Positions 38,107-46,655 of a stretch of 64,000 nt of DNA are shown piece after piece. The stretch comes from Porphyrobacter sp. IPPAS B-1204 (lineage in GTDB: Bacteria > Pseudomonadota > Alphaproteobacteria > Sphingomonadales > Sphingomonadaceae). The stretch spans positions 310,001 to 374,000 of the forward strand of contig RHGM01000001.1 in assembly GCA_003724185.1 (NCBI GenBank). Direction: 5' to 3'. A program made the translations under genes and the position numbers. Below the pieces are notes generated by a model. It was not told the origin of the DNA. It did no database searches and worked only from the letters and a program-made list of their open reading frames with translations. How positions within the stretch are numbered: the first letter of the stretch is position 1; every line of letters begins with the position of its first letter.

Positions 38107-38817
38107 TCAGACGCCGAACTCAAGCCAAGCTCGTGTTCGTAGTTGTTGCAGGTTCAGGCCATTGCGCTGCAAGAATTGACCCGCCTCTCCTGACGCGATT
38201 ACGTTAAAGACCCTAATCTTCGCGTCAAGGACGCTACCGAAACGTAGCTTTCCGGTCTTCCCGTTCATCGTGATCGCGAATCCATCATCCATTTGGGCTA
38301 TACGGACGACTATGCCTTTCTGCATGATCGAGAGGCTGCCGTGTCCGTCCGATGTCCACCTCTTAGATGAAACGAAACGTTTTCTGGCCTCAACAAGCTT
38401 GATGTACTTCGCGTGATATTCGGAGGCCACAGTGGATTGCGTCAGCCTATCGCAACAATCAGTACCGACTGCTAATGCTCCCCAGGCTCCATGCTCTACT
38501 GCGTAAACATAACGCAGCTCTGTGCCACAAAGCTCGCATTCGCCAACTAAGTCGCCTAGATCGTCCACACCAATCCAAGTCCAACCAGAACGGGGCATGA
38601 TGTGACCATGCTCAACTGCATGGCAGCCTTTGCAGAGCGCTTCGCAGTCGCTGTTTGAGTATTCCCAAGGCAAGCGACCTTGGATGTACCGCTTGTGATG
38701 CACTTGTAGAACGATACCGTCAGCAGCAGAACGTAGGCATCGGCTACAACAGCCGCCATGCAGCAGAATGACGTCGTTTCTAAACTGGACCCAATTTGCG
38801 TGGCGGTAATGGTTCAA
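38107..38817 (-). CDS. HNH-type nuclease-like protein with extra zinc motif
   Basis: 236 residues from the TTG at 38817, which has AAGGA 9 bases upstream. A TTG at 38847 is less supported, and no in-frame ATG occurs before residue 74. The HNH core covers about residues 23-71: CxxC (CCSRC), VHHKRYIQG, NSDCEALCKGCHAVEHG. A second CxxC (GECELCGTELRYVYAVEHG) with DCCDRL 23 residues later is a zinc motif of its own. The last 90 residues have no recognised domain. Its A/T content is clearly higher than its neighbours, which suggests acquisition. Cleavage targets are unknown. Confidence 0.7.
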   Translation of the reverse strand: MNHYRHANWVQFRNDVILLHGGCCSRCLRSAADGIVLQVHHKRYIQGRLPWEYSNSDCEALCKGCHAVEHGHIMPRSGWTWIGVDDLGDLVGECELCGTELRYVYAVEHGAWGALAVGTDCCDRLTQSTVASEYHAKYIKLVEARKRFVSSKRWTSDGHGSLSIMQKGIVVRIAQMDDGFAITMNGKTGKLRFGSVLDAKIRVFNVIASGEAGQFLQRNGLNLQQLRTRAWLEFGV

Positions 38818-38985
38818 TACTATTGTTCCTTCTGCCCATGAGACCAATACCGGGTTAGGGCATGACAGAGTCTCACCTCGAATGGCAAAGCGCGCAACAC
38901 CCTCTGTCTAGCAATCGACAGGCATCGCACCCTCGCACGCAAGTGGGGATGGAGAAGCCGCTCAGACGAATTATCGTCGGGAACA

Positions 38986-39228
38986 TCAAACGATCTTGAA
39001 CGGCTTCTTCCCACCCACGTTCTCACGCTTGACCAGTCCGCGCGTAATCAGTCCGCCCAAAAGCGAGTAGGTCAGGTAGTTCTTCTGCCGGCCCGCAAAA
39101 TCGGACTCGAGCCCGAGGTCGCGAGCAATCTGGTTGTTGATCGCGCCCTCCGGTCGCGCTTTCAGATACTCTAGGATTGCATCTTCAAGATCGGCTCTGG
39201 CTTTGGCGGCTTTCTCACTGGGTTTCAT
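38986..39228 (-). CDS. Small winged-helix-type DNA-binding protein
   Basis: 80 residues from the ATG at 39228, with AAGGGGGG 8 bases upstream. A helical N-terminus (KAAKARADLEDAILEYLKAR) is followed by NNQIARDLGLES and SLLGGLITRGLVKRENVGGKKPFKIV, a helix-turn-helix with a beta wing. It lies 168 bases upstream of the HNH gene on the same strand. Such pairs occur in mobile defence or modification loci, but no direct function is shown. Confidence 0.55.
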   Translation of the reverse strand: MKPSEKAAKARADLEDAILEYLKARPEGAINNQIARDLGLESDFAGRQKNYLTYSLLGGLITRGLVKRENVGGKKPFKIV

Positions 39229-39297
39229 ATGCAACGCCCCCCTTCAGGTGAAGCTTGCCAGAAAACTCATCTGGAGCAAGGCCTTCGCCTTGCCATT

Positions 39298-39404
39298 CCC
39301 CTCCCGCTTGCGGGAGGGGTTAGGGGTGGGAGCGAGCGGAGCGAGCTTTGCTCAGGTGCGCCAGAGACAGGCCCACCCCCGGCCCCTCCCGCGAGCGGGA
39401 GGGG
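39298..39404. repeat. Large mirror-symmetric palindromic repeat
   Basis: Two hairpins each with a 10-pair stem (CCCCTCCCGC/GCGGGAGGGG) lie at 39298-39319 and 39383-39404. They are flanked inside by GGGGTGGG (39323-39330) and its complement CCCACCCC (39372-39379), so the whole 107 bases form one inverted repeat. It is similar to intergenic elements common in sphingomonads. It fills the 309-base gap between the winged-helix gene and lepA, where I see no other gene. Confidence 0.8.
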
Positions 39405-39537
39405 AGAGGGTTAGCCACGGCAAAGCCGCGGCCATGACGTCGAACGGGCTGGCCTTCGGCCACCCGCCGGCCGGAGTTACAGCCTCTCGCTTCTAAGCCT
39501 GCGGTCGCTGCGCGATCCTCGGCTTAGGCGCGGGGCT

Positions 39538-41355
39538 TCACTCTTCCCCCATCCGCAGCGCCGCAATGAAAGCTTCCTGAGGAATACTGACGTTGCCGTA
39601 CTCCCGCATCCGCGCCTTGCCCTTCTTCTGCTTGTCCAGCAGCTTCTTCTTGCGCGAGATATCCCCGCCGTAACACTTGGCGGTCACGTCCTTGCGCATC
39701 GCGGCGATGGTTTCGCGGGCGATCACTTTTCCACCAATTGCCGCTTGGATCGGGATCTTGAACAGGTGGCGGGGGATCAGGTCTTTCAGGCGCTCGCACA
39801 TCCCGCGGCCACGTTCTTCGGCGACGTGGCGGTGAACGATCAGGGATAGCGCGTCCACCGGCTCGGCGTTGACGAGGATATTCATCTTCACAAGGTCGCC
39901 CTCGCGCGTGCCGATCTGTTCGTAATCGAAGCTGGCATAGCCGCGGCTGATCGACTTCAGCCGGTCGTAGAAATCGAACACCACTTCGTTGAGCGGCAGT
40001 TCATAGGACACCTGCGCGCGGCCGCCCACGTATGTGAGTTCGGTCTGGATGCCGCGGCGGTCCTGACACAGCTTCAGGATCGCGCCGAGATATTCGTCAG
40101 GCGTGTAGATCACCGCCTTGATCCACGGTTCCTCGATCATCTCGATCCGGTTGGTGTCGGGCCAATCGGCGGGGTTGTGGATGTCGATCACCTTGGCATC
40201 CTCGGTCTTGGAATGGCCGAGATGGATGCGGTAGACCACGCTTGGCGCGGTGGTGATAAGGTCGAGGTCGTATTCGCGGCTGAGGCGTTCCTGGATGATC
40301 TCCAGATGCAAGAGGCCGAGGAACCCGCAGCGGAAGCCGAAGCCCAGCGCCGCGCTGCTCTCCATCTCGAAGCTGAAGCTGGCATCGTTGAGCCGCAGCT
40401 TGGCGATGCTCTCGCGCAGCTTTTCAAAGTCGGCAGCGTCCACCGGGAACAGGCCGCAGAACACCACCGGCTGCACTTCCTTGTAGCCCGGCAGCGGGGT
40501 GTCGGAGCCGTTCTTGACCGTGGTGATGGTGTCACCGACGCGGGCCTGCTCCACCTCCTTGATCTGGGCGGTGATGAAGCCGATTTCGCCGGGGCCGAGT
40601 TCGGAAAGGTCGGTGCGCTTGGGGGTGAAGCAGCCGACGCGGTCGACGAGGTGCTGCGTGCCGCCCTGCATGAAGCGGATGTTGAGGCCCTTGGTCAGCT
40701 TACCGTCAATCACGCGCACGAGGATGACGACGCCGAGGTAGGGGTCGTACCACGAGTCCACGAGGCTGGCGGTGAGCGGCGCGTCGATCTTGCCCTGCGG
40801 CGCGGGGATGCGCTGGACGACCGCTTCGAGCACGTCCTCGATGCCGATACCGGACTTGGCGCTGGTCATGACCGCGTTGGACGCATCGAGGCCGATGATC
40901 TCCTCGATCTCGGCGCGGACCTTTTCGGGCTCGGCTGCGGGGAGGTCGATCTTGTTGATGACGGGGACGATTTCGTGGTCGTGCTCGATGGATTGGTAGA
41001 CGTTGGCGAGGGTCTGGGCCTCGACCCCCTGCGCGGCGTCCACCACCAGCAGCGCGCCCTCACACGCGGCGAGGCTGCGGGAGACCTCGTAGGCGAAGTC
41101 AACGTGGCCGGGGGTGTCCATGAGGTTGAGCTGGTAGGTCTCGCCATCCTTGGCGGTGTAGTTCAGGCGCACGGTCTGCGCCTTGATGGTGATGCCGCGC
41201 TCTTTCTCGATGTCCATGTTATCAAGGACTTGCTCGGACATCTCACGCGCGGTAAGGCCCCCGGTGAACTGGATCAGCCGGTCGGCAAGCGTCGACTTGC
41301 CATGGTCGATATGCGCGATGATGCTGAAATTGCGGATCTTGGAAAGGTCAGTCAT
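39538..41355 (-). CDS. lepA: Elongation factor 4 (translational GTPase LepA)
   Basis: 605 residues. It is a ribosomal GTPase that helps back-translocation or ribosome assembly. The N-terminus [20 protein letters not shown] holds the P-loop, DTPGHVDF is G3 and NKIDLP is G4. EF-G-like domains II and III follow, and the LepA-specific C-terminal domain ends [10 protein letters not shown]. It is a housekeeping gene that bounds the accessory stretch on the right. Confidence 0.97.
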   Translation of the reverse strand: MTDLSKIRNFSIIAHIDHGKSTLADRLIQFTGGLTAREMSEQVLDNMDIEKERGITIKAQTVRLNYTAKDGETYQLNLMDTPGHVDFAYEVSRSLAACEGALLVVDAAQGVEAQTLANVYQSIEHDHEIVPVINKIDLPAAEPEKVRAEIEEIIGLDASNAVMTSAKSGIGIEDVLEAVVQRIPAPQGKIDAPLTASLVDSWYDPYLGVVILVRVIDGKLTKGLNIRFMQGGTQHLVDRVGCFTPKRTDLSELGPGEIGFITAQIKEVEQARVGDTITTVKNGSDTPLPGYKEVQPVVFCGLFPVDAADFEKLRESIAKLRLNDASFSFEMESSAALGFGFRCGFLGLLHLEIIQERLSREYDLDLITTAPSVVYRIHLGHSKTEDAKVIDIHNPADWPDTNRIEMIEEPWIKAVIYTPDEYLGAILKLCQDRRGIQTELTYVGGRAQVSYELPLNEVVFDFYDRLKSISRGYASFDYEQIGTREGDLVKMNILVNAEPVDALSLIVHRHVAEERGRGMCERLKDLIPRHLFKIPIQAAIGGKVIARETIAAMRKDVTAKCYGGDISRKKKLLDKQKKGKARMREYGNVSIPQEAFIAALRMGEE

Positions 41356-41410
41356 TGCCCCGCGACTTAGCGTCAGGTCAGTCGGTTGTCATTCGCCAAA
41401 AACGCAACAC

Positions 41411-43576
41411 CTAGGCAGGCTGCATGGCATATCCGAACTTGGGGATTGCGCTGCCCTGATCCATGCTGAGAAACTTGCCCGGCGCCAGCGCCGCCAACGG
41501 CGATCCAGCCGCGGCGAGCGCATAGGGGGATACGCGGTTGCGGGTGCACAGCCCGCCCGATCCGTCCTCGATCAGCGACTGTTCGAACTCCAGCCCCTGC
41601 ACATCGCCATTGGATCGCGTCACTGTGGCCACCGCCAGCTGCCCGCCGCCCAGATCGACCACGAACTGCGTGCCCTTGGGCACATCGGCCAGGCCCTGGA
41701 TCAGCGCGCCGGTTTTCGACAGGTTGCGCAGCGTGACCTCATAGGCATAGTCATCGTGGATCACCTGGATCTTGCGGAACACCGTGCGCCGCCGGGCGCG
41801 GCGGGTGCGGTCGGAGCCGGGCTCGATCTTCCAGCTGCCGCCCGCCATTTCCTGCGCCAGCATGTCCTCGTCGACCGGCTCGCTGAAGATCGGGCCTTCG
41901 AGGTAACGCACCCCGCTCGCCGTCAGCGCGGCGAGCAGATCGGCGCTTTCGATCCCGCCCGCCATGGTGTCCATCTGCAGCGCCCCCGCGAGCGCGACGA
42001 TGGCGCGCACCAGACCGAGTTCGCGGCTGTCCTGACGCTCTGCCTCGGCCACAAGGCGCTGGTCGATCTTGATCGCATCGAAGGGCGCGCGGCGCAGGTA
42101 GGCGAGCGAGGAATAGCCGCTGCCGAACTCGTCCAGCGTCAACCGCACCCCCAGCTTGAACAGCGCGGCAAGCGTGCGATCAACCACATTGCTGTCGCCG
42201 AAGAACACCGCCTCGCTGATCTCCAGTTCGAGCCGGGCCGGACTGATCGCAGCGCTGTCGATCGCTTCGGCGACCAGCGCCGTGAAGTCATCGGCAAGGA
42301 ACAGCGCAACCGGCACGTTCACGGCCACCCGCACGCTATCGGGCCATGAGGCGGCGCGCTGGCAGGCGGCGGCAATTGCCCAGCGCCCGACATCGCCGAG
42401 CATGGCCGACCCGTCGACGATCTGGGCGAATTCCTCCTCGTCGATCACCCCGCGTTCGGGATGCTCCCAGCAGACATGCGCCTCCAGCGATGCCACCGAT
42501 CCGGCGGCGGCTTCGACAATCGGTTCGAAGCGCAGGAACAATTGCTGTTCGCGCAGCGCGGTGCCGAGATCCTGTTCAAGCCGGCGGCGGAAGATCGTTT
42601 CATTCTCCAGCTCGCCGGAGAAAAAGCGATACTGCCCCCGCCCGCCGTTCTTGGAGGCATAGAGCGCAAGGTCAGCGGCGCGCACGATTTCATCGCGGGT
42701 CACGCCGTCATGGGGTGCAATCGCAATGCCGACCGATGCGCCGATCACGCAGCGCCCGTCTTCCAGACTGTAAGGCTGGCGCAGCATGGTGATGATCTTG
42801 ATGGCGAGATCGCCGAGCACCCCGCGATCGTCGATATCGGGGAGCATCACCTGAAATTCGTCACCGCCGAGCCTTCCGATCTCGCATTCGCGGTCAATCG
42901 CGCGGGTCAGGCGAGCCGCGACCTGCTTGAGCAGTTCGTCCCCGGCGCCGTGCCCCAGCGTGTCGTTGACGTGCTTGAACCGGTCGAGGTCAATCATCAT
43001 CACCGCACAATTGCGGCGCGCCGCGCGGAAGGCGGTGAGCGTCGCTTCGATCTGGTGCGCCATCCGATGGCGGTTGCTCAGCCCGGTAAGCGAATCAAAG
43101 CGCGCAAGCCGCGCAGTTTCTTCCTCGCGGTAATATTCGTCGCTGATATCGGCCCCGGTGCCGCGGAAGCCTGCAAAGCGGCCATCACTGGTGGTGACGG
43201 GCTGGCCTGACAGGCGCAGCACGGTGCCTTCAGGTCGCCGGGCAGCGCGCACCGCCATGCCGGAAAAGGACTTGTGCGCACCCAGCATCAGCGCCAGCGA
43301 TTTGCCACGCTCTTCGCGGTCGGCGACGGTGAAGATGGTGGCCAGCGGTTGGCCAAGCAGATCGGGCAGCGGAATATCGAGCCGTGCGGCAATGGCGGCG
43401 GACAAATAGGTGAGATGACCCTCGGCATCGCTCGCCCAGAACCAGCCCAGCCCCGATTGTTCGAGTTCATCAAGCATGGCGAGGCGCTCGCCGTCAGACA
43501 GCGCCGAAGCGGCTGCGACAGACGTGTTGCGCGCAGCACCCAGGCTGCGGGACGACAAGAGACCCTTGAGGGACAT
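41411..43576 (-). CDS. PAS-GGDEF-EAL-PilZ protein with degenerate EAL domain
   Basis: 721 residues. PAS-like domain at about 30-150, GGDEF at about 155-320 with an intact RLGGDEF (235-241), EAL at about 335-585 and PilZ at 595-680 (motif NLSKTG). The EAL domain departs from catalytic consensus: the EAL triplet reads EAH (365-367), the DD pair reads DE (482-483), and AEGVE reads AGGIE (539-543), so the catalytic Glu is Gly 540. Phosphodiesterase activity is therefore unlikely. The GGDEF half may still make c-di-GMP. It is a paralogue of the next gene, 145 bases away. Confidence 0.88.
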   Translation of the reverse strand: MSLKGLLSSRSLGAARNTSVAAASALSDGERLAMLDELEQSGLGWFWASDAEGHLTYLSAAIAARLDIPLPDLLGQPLATIFTVADREERGKSLALMLGAHKSFSGMAVRAARRPEGTVLRLSGQPVTTSDGRFAGFRGTGADISDEYYREEETARLARFDSLTGLSNRHRMAHQIEATLTAFRAARRNCAVMMIDLDRFKHVNDTLGHGAGDELLKQVAARLTRAIDRECEIGRLGGDEFQVMLPDIDDRGVLGDLAIKIITMLRQPYSLEDGRCVIGASVGIAIAPHDGVTRDEIVRAADLALYASKNGGRGQYRFFSGELENETIFRRRLEQDLGTALREQQLFLRFEPIVEAAAGSVASLEAHVCWEHPERGVIDEEEFAQIVDGSAMLGDVGRWAIAAACQRAASWPDSVRVAVNVPVALFLADDFTALVAEAIDSAAISPARLELEISEAVFFGDSNVVDRTLAALFKLGVRLTLDEFGSGYSSLAYLRRAPFDAIKIDQRLVAEAERQDSRELGLVRAIVALAGALQMDTMAGGIESADLLAALTASGVRYLEGPIFSEPVDEDMLAQEMAGGSWKIEPGSDRTRRARRRTVFRKIQVIHDDYAYEVTLRNLSKTGALIQGLADVPKGTQFVVDLGGGQLAVATVTRSNGDVQGLEFEQSLIEDGSGGLCTRNRVSPYALAAAGSPLAALAPGKFLSMDQGSAIPKFGYAMQPA

Positions 43577-43721
43577 CTCCTGGGCAAACCTCCAAACATC
43601 AAGCCCGGTTGCAGTGGCACATCCGCACCGGCTTGTTCGCCAACAGGTAAAGTCCGATGGTTAGTTTTTCGCTAAGACGCCCGCTTTCCGGATATGGCTA
43701 AGGCGGCGCTAACCGTGCTGG

Positions 43722-46454
43722 CTACCAGCCACCATTGCTGGCCGCTTGTCCGGGTTGCCCCTTGAGCACGGCGAAAGTCCCGTCGGCGCGGCGGCGCAAG
43801 GGTTGGTGGAATTCCACCCCGACCCGGTTTTCGCGTGACCAGCGCACCTGCGCGGTCACCGACTTGTCGGCCGAAAACTCGATCCGGATCGCACTGCCCG
43901 CGGCCATGTTCCAGAGGCCTTCGATCATCGCCCCGCTTTCGGAGATGTTGCGCAGGGTGGCGTTGAGGCGGTTGCCGTTGTGCACCACCATCACCTTGCG
44001 CAGCAGGTTCTGGCGCGGTGCGCGGGCACATTGCGGCCCGTCAGCTTCGGCCACCAGATCGCCCGAAACCAGCGCGGTCGCATCGGCTGCGTTCATCGGC
44101 TTGAAGTAGATATAGCCCTGAATGTGGCTGCACCCCAGCAGGCGCACCAGCTCCAGCTCGTCCAGCGTTTCCACGCCTTCTGCCGTGGTGTCCATGTGCA
44201 GCGCTTCGGCCAGCGAGGTGATCGAGGCGATGATCGCGCCGTTGCGGCTACCCTCTTCGGTCGCGCCCTGCACAAAGCTGCGGTCGATCTTGATCTTGTC
44301 GAACGGCGCTTTCTTCAGATAGCCGAGCGAGGAATAGCCCGTGCCGAAATCGTCGAGAGCAAGGCGCACGCCGACACGCTTCAGCGCCTTGAACATGGCA
44401 TCGGTGCCGGCGTTATCGTTGAGGAACACGCTTTCGGTGATTTCCAGTTCCAACCGCGACGGGGCAACGCCCGCATGGGCCAGCGCATTGGCCACGATGG
44501 TCGGCAGTTCCGGATTGGCGAATTGCAGCGCGGAAACGTTGACCGCACAGCGCACCCCGCGCGGCCAGCGGGCAAGATCCGCACAGGCCGTGCGCAGCGC
44601 CCATTGGCCGATCCGGTCGATCAGGCCCGCATCCTCGGCAATCGGCACGAACTTGGCCGGGCTGACCCAGCCCCGCTTGGCATGGTTCCAGCGCATCAGC
44701 GCTTCGAAGCCGACGATCTTCTCGTCTGCGGCATAGACCACCGGCTGATAGTAAAGCTCAAGCTCGCCCTTTGAGATGGCTTCGCGCAGATCCTGCTCCA
44801 GCTCGGCGCGTTCTTCGGCGGCGGCGTGCAGGTCTTCGGCGTAGAAGCGGAACACCCCGCGCCCGGCATCCTTGGCGGCATAGAGCGCAAGGTCGACATT
44901 GCGGATCAATTCGTCGCTGGTCGCGCCATGCTCGGGCGCAAGGGCAATCCCGACCGATGCGCCGATCACCACGCTCTGGCCCTGGATCGAATAGGGCTGC
45001 GACAGCGAGTTGATGATCTCCGCCGCCATGTGGCCCAGCATGTTGCGATCCTGGTGACCGGGGACGATCACCTGAAATTCATCGCCGCCAAGCCGTCCGC
45101 AGCGACCCGCCTGACCGATGGCCCGTTCCAGACGCTGCGCCACTTGCTTCAACAGCGCATCGCCCGCCGGGTGGCCAAGGGTATCGTTGACGTGCTTGAA
45201 ACGGTCGAGATCCAGCATCAGCACCGCGCAGGCCCGTTCCCGCCCGCTGGGGGCGGCAAGGATCTGTTCCAGCGCCTGGCTCATCTGCACACGGTTGGCG
45301 AGGCCGGTCAGCGAATCGTAATGCGCAAGACGCGAAACCTGCTGTTCGCTGCGGCGCTTCTCCGTCAGGTCGGTGCCGTGGCCGCGAAAGCCGCAGAAAT
45401 TCTTGTAACTGTCGTAGACCGGACGCCCGGCCAGCGCCCACCAGCGTTCGTCCCCCGTGGTCGCAGCGCGCACTTCCACATCATGGAACGCCGACCGGGC
45501 AGACAGATGGAACGACAATGTGCGCTCCGCCTCGGCAGCGCCGGGGGTGGGATCGACAATCTCGCTCAAAGGACGGCCAACAATGTCGTCAGCCACCTTG
45601 CCCAGCGCCATCGCCGCCTTGGGCGAAATGTAGGTGATCAGCCCGCGGCGGTCGGTTTCCCAGAACCAGCCCTGCCCGGTCTCCTCGAAGCTGCGCAGGA
45701 TGTCCTCGGCGCGGGCCGCCACCCGCTCGCGCGCTTCGCGGGCAAGGCGGCGCTTTTCGGCGGCTTTCCATTCCAAACGGGCGATCAGCGACAGCGTGAT
45801 CGCCGCCGCGACCACCGCCGCATAGGTGAGCGTGCCCGGCACCAGCACGGCAAAACCCGCCCAGCTGGCAATCTTGGCGCAGAACAGCGAAATGATCCGC
45901 ATGTCGAACAGCGCGGCGGCTGCGGCGTTGATGCAGACCAGAGTGGCAATCGCCCACTGCCAGGGCAGGCCCTCGCCCACCCAGCTTGCCAACGCGAAAC
46001 CGGCACAGGCCATCGGCGCCACGATTCCGATCAGCACGACCATAAGCCGCATCAATCCCGACTTTTCCGACTTCCTTTCAGTCGCGGCAAACAGCGAGCC
46101 GCACGCGAACAGCCCGGCCGATGCCAGTGCAGCGCCGGTGGTTGTCGTCGTCGGCAGGCCCTGATGCACAACCACCGACATGGCAAATGCAACCAGCAGG
46201 AACAGCGTCATCCCGCCCGCCTCGCGGGGGAGGAAAAAGCTTTGCTCGCTGGCAGGCTCGTCGATCGCCTGATGCAGACCGCCCGATTTTTCGGCGATGA
46301 CCCGCGGCGTGCCTCGCCGCTCGCCCCGGGCGCGGGAATCGCTTTCGACGGAGACGGAGTTCTTCTTTTCGTCGGCCACCGGACGCAGTTCACGCCCGCC
46401 ACCAGACGGTCGCGGATTGGTGGTCACAAATCGGCGCAAAGGTTCCCCAGCCAT
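43722..46454 (-). CDS. Membrane PAS-GGDEF-EAL-PilZ cyclic-di-GMP enzyme
   Basis: 910 residues. After a disordered N-terminus (1-75), about five membrane helices lie at 80-225, then a PAS domain (about 245-365), GGDEF (about 375-535, RLGGDEF intact at 454-460), EAL (about 550-800) and PilZ (about 812-890, NISESG). All EAL catalytic sites are kept: EAL at 584-586, DD at 701-702, AEGVET at 758-763. Both synthesis and breakdown of c-di-GMP are possible; the PilZ domain may report ligand back. It is the likely template for the neighbouring soluble copy. Confidence 0.9.
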   Translation of the reverse strand: MAGEPLRRFVTTNPRPSGGGRELRPVADEKKNSVSVESDSRARGERRGTPRVIAEKSGGLHQAIDEPASEQSFFLPREAGGMTLFLLVAFAMSVVVHQGLPTTTTTGAALASAGLFACGSLFAATERKSEKSGLMRLMVVLIGIVAPMACAGFALASWVGEGLPWQWAIATLVCINAAAAALFDMRIISLFCAKIASWAGFAVLVPGTLTYAAVVAAAITLSLIARLEWKAAEKRRLAREARERVAARAEDILRSFEETGQGWFWETDRRGLITYISPKAAMALGKVADDIVGRPLSEIVDPTPGAAEAERTLSFHLSARSAFHDVEVRAATTGDERWWALAGRPVYDSYKNFCGFRGHGTDLTEKRRSEQQVSRLAHYDSLTGLANRVQMSQALEQILAAPSGRERACAVLMLDLDRFKHVNDTLGHPAGDALLKQVAQRLERAIGQAGRCGRLGGDEFQVIVPGHQDRNMLGHMAAEIINSLSQPYSIQGQSVVIGASVGIALAPEHGATSDELIRNVDLALYAAKDAGRGVFRFYAEDLHAAAEERAELEQDLREAISKGELELYYQPVVYAADEKIVGFEALMRWNHAKRGWVSPAKFVPIAEDAGLIDRIGQWALRTACADLARWPRGVRCAVNVSALQFANPELPTIVANALAHAGVAPSRLELEITESVFLNDNAGTDAMFKALKRVGVRLALDDFGTGYSSLGYLKKAPFDKIKIDRSFVQGATEEGSRNGAIIASITSLAEALHMDTTAEGVETLDELELVRLLGCSHIQGYIYFKPMNAADATALVSGDLVAEADGPQCARAPRQNLLRKVMVVHNGNRLNATLRNISESGAMIEGLWNMAAGSAIRIEFSADKSVTAQVRWSRENRVGVEFHQPLRRRADGTFAVLKGQPGQAASNGGW

Positions 46455-46655
46455 CAGCGTCCATTGGCAGAACAGGCCTGAGAAAATCGTTAATCGCGAA
46501 GGTTAAATCTTACACGATTGTGGCGCATCGCGCGCAAAGCCACTGCGCGGCAGGCTTGCAACTTGGCGTGAGGCGCTGCATTCTGAACCGCATAGGCCGC
46601 GTTAACAGTTTGCCCTGCAAAACCGGGAAGCAAGACGGCCAGACAAGGGGATCCC

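Noticed and set aside
38820..39026. Short frame of 68 codons between the HNH and winged-helix genes
   Set aside because: Overlaps the winged-helix gene in another frame, Arg-rich, no ribosome site.
44826..46481. Open frame of 551 codons opposite the membrane GGDEF-EAL gene
   Set aside because: Shadow frame without domain; the GGDEF-EAL protein is complete on the other strand.
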